Below are positions 1 through 5,774 of a stretch of DNA of 5,774 bases, piece by piece; the stretch's first letter is position 1; each line of letters starts with the position of its first letter. The DNA is taken from NCBI GenBank assembly GCA_027364695.1, contig DAHXOV010000347.1, positions 1 to 5,774 of the forward strand, given 5' to 3'. The position numbers and the translations under genes are program-made. The notes under the pieces were generated by a model. That model did not search any database. It had not been told where the DNA came from and worked only from the letters and a program-made list of their open reading frames with translations. The stretch comes from a bacterium. Lineage in GTDB: Bacteria > Bacteroidota > Bacteroidia > B-17B0 > Aurantibacillaceae.

Positions 1-859
1 GTGCACATATCACTGACACAGTATGCTTTCCATGCCCCTCTAATAAAAATTTTATTCCTGCGATGCCATCTAATTTTATTCTAAATAAGATCTTCCAAAA
101 TAAATTTTTTCTCGGATGATTTTTTAATAAGGTAAGCAAACTATTTCTAAAGTTTAAATATGTCTTTTTGGGGTTTATTTTGTTTAAGGTACTGCCACCT
201 AAGTGGTACACTACAGAATGTGGAAAAACATAATTTTTATATCCTAAATTTTTTATTCTCCAACACAGATCTATTTCCTCCATGTGAGCAAAGAAATCAT
301 CATCAAAACCTCCTGCTTCCCAAAAAATTTTACTTTTTACCACCATACATGCGCCCGTAGCCCAAAATATCTCACTTATTTCATCATATTGCTTTTCATC
401 TTTTTCAAGAGACAAAAAAATTCTTCCCTTACAAAATGGATAGCCGAGTATATCTATGTAACCACCACCCGCACCCGCATATTCAAACGTATCAGGATTT
501 TTATCATCCAATAGCTTGGGCATACATACAGCCACCTCTTTATTTTTTTGCATAAATTCAATAATGGGTTCCAACCAAGATTCAGTGGTTCTTACATCAT
601 TATTCATTATAACATAATAATCTGTCTGAATGTGTTTTAATCCTTCATTGTATCCTTTGGCAAATCCATAATTCTGAGCATTCTGTACAATTGTTATGGC
701 AGAATAATTTGCTTGAATCCATTCAACACTCCCATCTGTAGAGGCATTGTCTATTACATAAATATCGCTTGGAGGATGATGTTGCATAATAACAGGGATG
801 TACTTTTTCAATAGATGTATTCCATTATAGTTTAAAATGGCAAGGGCTGTATTTGGCAT
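1..859 (-). CDS. Family 2 glycosyltransferase (WbbL/rhamnosyltransferase-like), C-terminus cut by window edge
   Basis: I translated this open frame by hand: 286 codons from the ATG at 859-857, with no stop before the left edge. It is a GT-A fold inverting transferase that probably moves a sugar from a nucleotide donor onto a glycan or lipid acceptor at the cytoplasmic face. Visible motifs, in order: the N-terminal strand LAILNYNG (6-13), the nucleotide-binding VIDNASTDGS (35-44), NYGFAKGYNEG (63-73), the metal-binding DXD equivalent MNNDV (85-89), GACMVV (169-174), and GGFDDDFFAHMEEIDLCWR (183-201), which holds the acceptor-side acidic pair as E194-E195. P213, H219 and GGST (221-224) follow. 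No membrane segment is visible. Relatives are usually about 300-350 residues, so only a short tail is missing. The start abuts the stop of the upstream gene, suggesting translational coupling. Family assignment is firm; donor, acceptor and pathway cannot be read from the sequence. Confidence 0.93.
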   Translation of the reverse strand, partial: MPNTALAILNYNGIHLLKKYIPVIMQHHPPSDIYVIDNASTDGSVEWIQANYSAITIVQNAQNYGFAKGYNEGLKHIQTDYYVIMNNDVRTTESWLEPIIEFMQKNKEVAVCMPKLLDDKNPDTFEYAGAGGGYIDILGYPFCKGRIFLSLEKDEKQYDEISEIFWATGACMVVKSKIFWEAGGFDDDFFAHMEEIDLCWRIKNLGYKNYVFPHSVVYHLGGSTLNKINPKKTYLNFRNSLLTLLKNHPRKNLFWKILFRIKLDGIAGIKFLLEGHGKHTVSVICA

Positions 860-2347
860 TTACTGTGGGTTTTGGTAAAGTTTATCAAAATTATTTCCGT
901 AGTTTATCTTTTGTTGCTGATACGGATTATTTATATCATACAGTTCGCGTTTCATAATTTCCCTTTGCCAGTTGGGATTATTATACTCTCCTTTCATATC
1001 GCTGTGAATGAGTGAATAACACTCATCTGCTATGCCTTTATTGGAAAATACAAATCTTCTATTCGTAAAAAATTGATTGGTAGCGGCATCGTATATTCTA
1101 TAATATTGCCATATCTCATAAGGATAAGCCCCCGTTTCTGACAATTGTATTGTTCTTTGGTTGGGCTCGCCATATTGCATATAAACTCTACCTCTATCGG
1201 TATAATAAGGGGCTATTTTTCCACATTTAAAATTTTTCATTACATAATTTAATTTAGAGTAATACACTTTTGCCATGCTCACAGGAGATGCGCTATCCGC
1301 TGCTCTTTTTTGCCAAAAATCAATCATCAAATTCTTCATGATTTGGGCATCTTTTTGAATACTCTGGTTGATGATCCAATCTTTCTCAATATTATTAGCA
1401 ATGGGCCACAAAGCCTCTAACCACATCTTCAATGTATCTACATTGTTCTGATTACCAAAAAATAATTCTTCATTTAATGTACTATTATTAACTACCTTTA
1501 AATTTTTTCTTTGAAGATATACTTGCTCCTTATGTATGGGTTGATTATTTTTATTTTTCAATTCTATTATCAGATAATAATTGCCTGATGGTAAAGATGA
1601 TATGGGTAATTTTCCTATTACCACATTTACTTTAGATGCATTCATTTTTTTAATAGCACCAATGTTTTCTATCAATTTATTATCATCTTTGTTTAAGATA
1701 CTGTAAGCGATAAAAAATGGTTCTGCTTTGCCAAAAACCGTATCTGTATTGTATATTTCAAATGAAAAGGAAAGTGTATTGAATGTTTCATCAAAATAGT
1801 TATCATTATATGGAACAATGGTGTATCCGTATTTAAAAAACATATCTTCGCTGCTCGCTTTTTCAATGAAATCAATAAATTGTACATCAGATAAGCAAAT
1901 TTTGTTTTCGTCAAAATGGGTTTGTATTTGCTTATTCGCCTTGAATATGGACAAGGTGTCTTTTGAAAAATAATCTTTTAACTGTAATAACACTCTGTAT
2001 GTTTTATTGTTTTCTAACCAATATCTTTTAATATATGCAAAGTCAGAAAGTTTTTCTATGGCCCGCACAGATGGATTTTTTACAACAAAACTATCTCTTT
2101 TTATTATTTGCTTCTCATCATAAATTTCAATTATTCCCGATACTGCTACAAAAAAACTACTATCCTGGCTCCTTTGTACATTCAGATGATTGGGCGATAT
2201 AGATAAAGATATTTCTGTATAACACTTCTGTGCAAAGGGTTTATTGGGAACAAAAAATGTATATGTATTCCACAGCAACTGCGGTTTATTTTGAGCGAAC
2301 AATGAAAAAAAGCATCCGAAAAATAATATGTATTTCAGAAATCTCAT
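860..2347 (-). CDS. Secreted GWxTD domain-containing protein of unknown function
   Basis: The frame stays open upstream to 2530, but I start it at the ATG at 2347-2345, giving 495 residues. That start places a classical signal peptide first: K5, a hydrophobic core, then LFA|QN with cleavage near residue 18-19, typical of Bacteroidota exported proteins. The longer version would read 61 codons antisense through the divergent promoter region and the topA 5' end. Residues 20 to about 330 look like beta-rich extracytoplasmic sequence. From about 340 the C-terminal GWxTD-type domain begins, with DFWQKRAAD, then YYTDRGRVYMQYGEPN (about 381-396) and YPYEIWQYY (about 408-416). The first half of the signature is altered, reading P-Y-Y-T-D in place of G-W-x-T-D. 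The family is common in Bacteroidota and has no settled function. It is probably periplasmic or surface-exposed. The glycosyltransferase start follows its stop directly, so the two are likely cotranscribed. Confidence 0.85.
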   Translation of the reverse strand: MRFLKYILFFGCFFSLFAQNKPQLLWNTYTFFVPNKPFAQKCYTEISLSISPNHLNVQRSQDSSFFVAVSGIIEIYDEKQIIKRDSFVVKNPSVRAIEKLSDFAYIKRYWLENNKTYRVLLQLKDYFSKDTLSIFKANKQIQTHFDENKICLSDVQFIDFIEKASSEDMFFKYGYTIVPYNDNYFDETFNTLSFSFEIYNTDTVFGKAEPFFIAYSILNKDDNKLIENIGAIKKMNASKVNVVIGKLPISSLPSGNYYLIIELKNKNNQPIHKEQVYLQRKNLKVVNNSTLNEELFFGNQNNVDTLKMWLEALWPIANNIEKDWIINQSIQKDAQIMKNLMIDFWQKRAADSASPVSMAKVYYSKLNYVMKNFKCGKIAPYYTDRGRVYMQYGEPNQRTIQLSETGAYPYEIWQYYRIYDAATNQFFTNRRFVFSNKGIADECYSLIHSDMKGEYNNPNWQREIMKRELYDINNPYQQQKINYGNNFDKLYQNPQ

Positions 2348-2369
2348 ATTTGCAAAATTGAGAAAAACA

Positions 2370-2399
2370 TTTGAATGAAAACATACAAACTTATTCAAA
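2370..2399. repeat. Inverted repeat in the divergent promoter region (possible operator)
   Basis: TTTGAAT at 2370-2376 and its exact reverse complement ATTCAAA at 2393-2399 form 7-bp arms around a 16-bp spacer. The arms are 23 bp apart start to start, close to two helical turns. The repeat encloses the minus-strand -7 candidate. This geometry suits a dimeric regulator, but the arms are AT-rich and could be chance. Confidence 0.3.
2386..2393 (-). promoter_or_regulatory. Candidate Bacteroidota -7 element for the GWxTD gene
   Basis: Read on the minus strand this is TAAGTTTG, a full match to the Bacteroidota -7 consensus TAnnTTTG. It lies 38 bp upstream of the chosen GWxTD start. No good TTG at the expected -33 spacing is visible, and such short motifs arise easily in AT-rich DNA. 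It is a candidate only. Confidence 0.4.
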
Positions 2400-2413
2400 A
2401 GAAAAATTTTATA

Positions 2414-2421
2414 CATCTTTG
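2414..2421 (+). promoter_or_regulatory. Candidate Bacteroidota -7 element for topA
   Basis: CATCTTTG matches TAnnTTTG with one mismatch (C for the first T). It lies 26 bp before the topA ATG, which would give a short leader. A TTA at 2391-2393, about 20 bp upstream, could stand in for the -33 TTG and overlaps the opposing promoter's -7 element. No Shine-Dalgarno sequence precedes the ATG; the leader is A-rich, as is usual in this phylum. Confidence 0.35.
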
Positions 2422-2447
2422 CAAAAATTTCAATTAAAACATCAAAC

Positions 2448-4880
2448 ATGAAGAAAGAAAAAAACATAAAAAATCTAGTAATAGTAGAATCCCCTGCAAA
2501 AGCCAAAACAATACAGCAATATTTAGGCAATGAATTTATAGTAAAATCAAGTTTTGGACATATCAGGGATTTGGCAAAAAGCGATTTAAGTGTAGATATT
2601 AAAAATAAGTTTTGTCCCCATTATGTAATAGATGTTGATAAAAAGAAAATTGTCAATGAACTCAAAAAAACCAGCGAAGAAGTCAGCACTGTATGGCTCG
2701 CATCCGATGAGGATAGAGAGGGAGAAGCCATTGCATGGCACTTGTCCGAAGCATTAACGTTGCCAAAAGAAAAAAGAAAAAGAATTGTTTTTCACGAGAT
2801 TACCAAAAAAGCCATTGAGCATGCCATTCAAAACCCAAGAGATATTGATGAAAATTTAGTGAATGCGCAGCAGGCAAGAAGAATATTAGATAGACTGGTG
2901 GGGTATGAATTGTCTCCTATATTATGGAAAAAAATCAAATCCAATCTGTCGGCAGGGCGTGTTCAATCTGTAGCAGTACGACTTATTGTAGAAAGGGAAA
3001 AAGAAATTCAGAACTTTCAATCTAAGACCTTTTTCAAAGTAACAGGAACTTTCGCCACAGATAACAAAATATTCAAAGCAGAATTAGATAAAAAATTTGA
3101 CACAGAAAAAGAAGCATTGGAATTTTTAGAAAGGTGTAAAACCGCTATATTCAGCATTGAAAGTGTAGAAACAAAACCGTCTAAGAGAAGTCCATCTGCC
3201 CCATTTACTACATCTACACTGCAACAGGAAGCATCCAGAAAATTAGGATTTTCTGTAGCACAAACTATGGTTATAGCCCAGCGACTTTATGAAGCAGGAT
3301 ATATTACTTATATGAGAACAGATTCGGTCCATCTATCTGATCTGGCAGTGGAAACAGCAGAAGAAGTCATCTGTGATTTTTATGGAAAAAAATATCATCA
3401 AAAAAGAGAATATTCTACCAAAACCAAAAATGCTCAAGAAGCGCACGAAGCCATTCGCCCCACTTATATCAATAAGCTCCAAATAGAGAGCGATAAAAAT
3501 GAACAAAAATTATATGAATTGATATGGAAAAGAACAGTGGCTTCTCAAATGGCAGATGCGCTACTGGAAAAAACAATGGCTAAAATATCAATAAGTAATA
3601 GAAACGAAAAATTTATAGCACAAGGAGAAGTAATTAAGTTTGATGGTTTTTTGAAATTATATTTAGAAAGCTCAGATGATGAACAGGAAAATAATCAACA
3701 AGACAATGAAAAGACAAGCAATACCATTTTACCGCCACTCCAAAAAGGACAAAATATCTTGTCTCAACAGATAGCTGCAGTACAACGATTTAGCCATCAT
3801 CCTCCAAGATACACAGAAGCATCACTCGTAAAAAAACTAGAGGAACTAGGCATTGGAAGACCATCTACTTATGCACCCACTATTTCTACTATACAAAAAA
3901 GAGATTATGTGGTAAAAAAAGACAGAGAAGGCACACTGAGACAATATGTACAATTAGTATTAGAAAATACTCATATCAACAAGGAAACAAAAACAGAAAA
4001 TACTGGTGCTGAAAAAGGAAAATTATTTCCAACAGACTTAGGCATTGTGGTTACAGATTTTTTGATAAAGTATTTTCCTGATATTATGGATTATCAATTT
4101 ACTGCTAATGTAGAAGAAGAATTTGACGACATTGCTATTGGAAAATTAGACTGGGTAAAAATGTTAGAAAAATTTTATTTTCCTTTTCATAAGGATGTTG
4201 TCAAAACGATAGAAGAGTCTGAAAGAAGTACAGGTGAACGAGCGCTAGGTATAGACCCTAAAACGGGTAAAAAGATAATAGCACGCATCGGAAGATTTGG
4301 TCCTCTCGTACAATTAGGCGAACAGAATGACAAAGAAAAACCTATTTACGCTAAAATGCCCAAAAATTTAAGTATTCAAAGTATTACATTAGAAGAAGCG
4401 CTGCGCCTGTTTGAGCTTCCAAAACTACTTGGCAAATATAAAAACAAAGATGTTATAGTTAATATAGGTAAGTTTGGACCTTATGTATTATATGATGGCA
4501 CATTCGCTTCTATTCCAAAAGACGAAGATCCCCACACCATAACACTGGAAAAAGCAATAGAACTGATAGATGCAAAAAATATAGCTACACAATCTAAAAT
4601 CATTCAAAATTTTGAAAGTGAAGGGATTCAGTTACTGAACGGACGATATGGACCTTATATCGCATACAACAAAAAAAATTACAAAATACCAAAAGACAAA
4701 GACCCCAAATTTCTAACATTGGATGAAATCATTCAAATCATTGGAGAGGATTACAAGAAACCAACACTGGTAGAAGTGGAAGAAAAAACAGAGGCATCAA
4801 AAAATAAAAAAACAACAACTAAAAAAGCAGTTGCCTCTTCAGTAAACAAAAAAACTTCTTCAAAATCAAAGAAAAAATAA
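2448..4880 (+). CDS. topA: DNA topoisomerase I (type IA, omega protein)
   Basis: This 810-residue enzyme relaxes negatively supercoiled DNA through a transient 5'-phosphotyrosine bond on one strand. The Toprim domain starts at once: LVIVESPAKAK (10-20) carries catalytic E14 and K18, and ASDEDREGE (85-93) carries the metal ligands D87, D89 and E91. RILDRLVGYELSP (145-157) and SAGRVQSVAVRLI (168-180) belong to the gate domains. The active-site tyrosine is Y288, with R290, in GYITYMRTDS (284-293). EAHEAIRPT (331-339) and LGIGRPSTYAPTI (467-479) complete the core. An acidic, Q/N-rich insertion lies near 407-424. The C-terminus lacks cysteine-type zinc fingers. Instead it has three repeats centred on GRFGPLV (615-621), GKFGPYV (674-680) and GRYGPYI (732-738), then a lysine-rich tail from about 772 suited to DNA contact. 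The start puts the Toprim motif in its normal place. It is the first gene of an apparent topA-EVE unit. Confidence 0.98.
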   Translation: MKKEKNIKNLVIVESPAKAKTIQQYLGNEFIVKSSFGHIRDLAKSDLSVDIKNKFCPHYVIDVDKKKIVNELKKTSEEVSTVWLASDEDREGEAIAWHLSEALTLPKEKRKRIVFHEITKKAIEHAIQNPRDIDENLVNAQQARRILDRLVGYELSPILWKKIKSNLSAGRVQSVAVRLIVEREKEIQNFQSKTFFKVTGTFATDNKIFKAELDKKFDTEKEALEFLERCKTAIFSIESVETKPSKRSPSAPFTTSTLQQEASRKLGFSVAQTMVIAQRLYEAGYITYMRTDSVHLSDLAVETAEEVICDFYGKKYHQKREYSTKTKNAQEAHEAIRPTYINKLQIESDKNEQKLYELIWKRTVASQMADALLEKTMAKISISNRNEKFIAQGEVIKFDGFLKLYLESSDDEQENNQQDNEKTSNTILPPLQKGQNILSQQIAAVQRFSHHPPRYTEASLVKKLEELGIGRPSTYAPTISTIQKRDYVVKKDREGTLRQYVQLVLENTHINKETKTENTGAEKGKLFPTDLGIVVTDFLIKYFPDIMDYQFTANVEEEFDDIAIGKLDWVKMLEKFYFPFHKDVVKTIEESERSTGERALGIDPKTGKKIIARIGRFGPLVQLGEQNDKEKPIYAKMPKNLSIQSITLEEALRLFELPKLLGKYKNKDVIVNIGKFGPYVLYDGTFASIPKDEDPHTITLEKAIELIDAKNIATQSKIIQNFESEGIQLLNGRYGPYIAYNKKNYKIPKDKDPKFLTLDEIIQIIGEDYKKPTLVEVEEKTEASKNKKTTTKKAVASSVNKKTSSKSKKK

Positions 4881-4887
4881 TTTTTTT

Positions 4888-5301
4888 ATGAGTCAGTACT
4901 GGCTGATAAAATCAGAACCATTTAAATACAGTTGGGAACAACTTTTGAAAGATAAAAAAACATTCTGGGATGGGATTAGAAACTTTCAAGCCAGAAAAAA
5001 TTTAATGTCTATGAAAAAAGGTGATAAATGTCTTTTTTATCATAGCAACGAAGGATTAGCTATTGTAGGAGTTGCAGAAGTTATTCAAACATATTATCCT
5101 GACCCCGCCGATACAACAGGAAGATGGGTATGCGTGGATATTCAACCATATAAGAACTTAAAAAAATATGTATCATTACAAGAAATAAAATCTCATCCTG
5201 TATTAAAAAACATGCCATTCGTAAAACAACAAAGATTATCTGTAAGTATTGTAAGCAAAGAAGAATACGACATAATATGCCAATTGGGTGGAATAAAATA
5301 A
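4888..5301 (+). CDS. EVE domain-containing protein (THYN1-like)
   Basis: The 137 residues are essentially one EVE domain, a PUA-like fold; the family is known for binding modified bases in DNA or RNA. Signatures in order: YWLIKSEP (4-11), then WDGIRNFQAR (27-36), the most diagnostic block, which helps line the base pocket. MKKGDKCLFYHSN (42-54), IVGVAEV (59-65), YPDP (70-73) and the C-terminal RLSVS (116-120) follow. No other domain, signal peptide or membrane segment is present, so it should be cytoplasmic. The start is 7 bp (all T) after the topA stop, without room for a promoter of its own, so cotranscription with topA is likely. The natural ligand, whether a modified cytosine or an RNA base, cannot be inferred. 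Its length suits a stand-alone family member rather than the EVE-nuclease fusions seen in restriction systems. Confidence 0.94.
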   Translation: MSQYWLIKSEPFKYSWEQLLKDKKTFWDGIRNFQARKNLMSMKKGDKCLFYHSNEGLAIVGVAEVIQTYYPDPADTTGRWVCVDIQPYKNLKKYVSLQEIKSHPVLKNMPFVKQQRLSVSIVSKEEYDIICQLGGIK

Positions 5302-5579
5302 ATTTATATATTTTCATTGTTTTTTCTTTTTCAGAATGTCAGAATGCCTATGAAAAGAAAGAAAACTCACCCGTATTACAACAAACAATTATACAATGGA
5401 CCAAAACAGAAGTATTAAATCAAAAATTTTTAGCAGAAAAAAAATTCAATGATAGTATCCCCTGTATCTCTTCAAAAGATAGTTTAAGCACAATGCAAAA
5501 AGATAGTTTATTATTAAATTGGTCTAAGCAACCAGAAATGTTGAAATCTATCATAGAGGATGTTTTAAATAAAAAATAA
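5277..5579 (+). CDS. Small hypothetical exported or lipoprotein-like protein
   Basis: I do not recognise this 100-codon frame. Its only early ATG lies inside the last codons of the EVE gene (25-bp overlap, different frame); the next in-frame ATG is codon 73 or so. N7 and K8-region residues are followed by a hydrophobic run, INLYIFIVFSFS, then E20-C21-Q-N, resembling a lipoprotein signal. The residue before the cysteine is Glu, whereas Gly, Ala or Ser is expected; one base change (GAA to GGA) would restore it. The rest is polar and charged, with a second cysteine (C63) and the echoing segments KDSLS and KDSLLL (67-80), and it looks helical. Position and strand suggest it is the last gene of the topA-EVE unit. 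It could be an inner-membrane-anchored or exported small protein, a decayed lipoprotein, or a fortuitous frame. Compositional coherence over 100 codons favours a real gene. Confidence 0.55.
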   Translation: MPIGWNKINLYIFIVFSFSECQNAYEKKENSPVLQQTIIQWTKTEVLNQKFLAEKKFNDSIPCISSKDSLSTMQKDSLLLNWSKQPEMLKSIIEDVLNKK

Positions 5580-5604
5580 TACTACGGGGAGCCGCCTACA
5601 ATTT

Positions 5605-5774
5605 TCATCTTCCCGAAATTAATTTTTTATATAAGTTCAGATATTTAGGAAGAATATTTTTTACATCAAATTTTTTGGCTTGTTCAATAGCATTGTATTG
5701 AAACTCTTTATACTTTTTATCATCCATCAGCAATTCCATCGCATGCTTTGCCATAGTTTGGGTATCTCCAACAT
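5605..5774 (-). CDS. bshA: C-terminal end of a GT4 glycosyltransferase, probably BshA (GlcNAc-malate synthase); cut by window edge
   Basis: Fifty-five codons plus a TGA stop (5607-5605) are visible on the minus strand; the start is beyond the right edge. The peptide begins VGDTQTMAKHAMELLMDD and continues through FQYNAIEQAKKFDVKNI to PKYLNLYKKLI. This is the closing part of a GT-B, family 4 retaining transferase: the VGD turn, an AMxLL helix, an A-x-E-x-A-K-x-F-D segment, and a final helix on xPxYxxLY. That combination resembles the end of BshA, which joins GlcNAc from UDP-GlcNAc to L-malate, the first step of bacillithiol synthesis and present in many Bacteroidota. GT4 tails are similar to each other and the donor-binding E-x7-E motif lies outside the window, so the symbol is probable rather than certain. 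Confidence 0.7.
   Translation of the reverse strand, partial: VGDTQTMAKHAMELLMDDKKYKEFQYNAIEQAKKFDVKNILPKYLNLYKKLISGR

Noticed and set aside
215..245. A possible frameshift near the end of the glycosyltransferase
   Set aside because: A first reading missed one base. The run at 224-228 is five A's, and with it counted the frame continues cleanly through P213, H219 and GGST to the window edge.
160..514. Two short plus-strand open frames of 66 and 76 codons
   Set aside because: They lie antisense within the glycosyltransferase, whose minus-strand frame carries all the family motifs. Their translations look like noise.
1693..1914. A 73-codon minus-strand open frame
   Set aside because: It is a shadow of the GWxTD gene in another frame, with no motif or start context.
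2348..2530. A 61-codon N-terminal extension of the GWxTD gene reading into topA
   Set aside because: It would run antisense to the topA 5' end and across the divergent promoter region. It would also bury an excellent signal peptide that begins exactly at the internal ATG (2347).
4881..4887. A seven-T run after topA as an intrinsic terminator
   Set aside because: No hairpin precedes it; the upstream sequence is the A-rich lysine tail coding region. The next gene starts immediately.
4888..5301. The EVE gene as part of a modification-dependent restriction or defence island
   Set aside because: It is a single-domain protein with no nuclease, methyltransferase, AAA+ or mobile-element gene beside it. 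Its neighbours are housekeeping genes.
5081..5317. A 78-codon minus-strand hydrophobic open frame
   Set aside because: It is antisense to the EVE gene, which is unmistakable by motif. The hydrophobicity is what reverse reading of A-rich coding DNA produces.
5580..5604. A GC-richer patch between convergent genes as a bidirectional terminator
   Set aside because: The best hairpin I can draw is CGG-GGAG-CCG, only three or four pairs with mismatches outside it. T-rich sequence follows on the minus strand, but the stem is too weak to call without a folding calculation.

Overview
The window is strongly AT-rich and reads as Bacteroidota chromosome. Evidence is the AT-rich codon usage, the absence of clear Shine-Dalgarno sequences, promoter-like TAnnTTTG motifs, a secreted GWxTD-family protein (a family common in Bacteroidota) and the C-terminus of a probable BshA. 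A low-GC member of the Chitinophagia or Flavobacteriia type is plausible, but genus cannot be fixed from the sequence alone.

Layout. Positions 1-859 (minus) hold a family 2 glycosyltransferase that runs off the left edge. Directly upstream of it, with stop and start codons touching (TAA-ATG), is a secreted 495-residue protein with a C-terminal GWxTD-type domain (860-2347, minus). A 100-bp intergenic region (2348-2447) then carries divergent promoter candidates. Rightward from it run topA (DNA topoisomerase I, 2448-4880), an EVE-domain protein (4888-5301) and a 100-codon small exported or lipoprotein-like ORF (5277-5579). These follow each other with a 7-bp gap and a 25-bp overlap, so they look like one transcription unit. 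After a 25-bp convergent gap, the last 55 codons of a minus-strand GT4-type glycosyltransferase, probably BshA of bacillithiol synthesis, enter from the right edge (5605-5774).

How the genes fit together. The leftward pair joins an envelope or secreted protein of unknown role to a cytoplasmic sugar transferase. The rightward unit joins DNA supercoiling control to a predicted reader of modified bases, plus an unrecognised small protein. Nearly every base is coding, and no stretch above 300 bases lacks a gene. I see no tRNA, rRNA, CRISPR array, insertion sequence or integration site. The window looks like ordinary housekeeping chromosome. The points of most interest are the small overlapping ORF, the topA-EVE linkage, the altered GWxTD signature and the inverted repeat in the divergent promoter region. 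I do not see evidence for a novel defence or mobile system.
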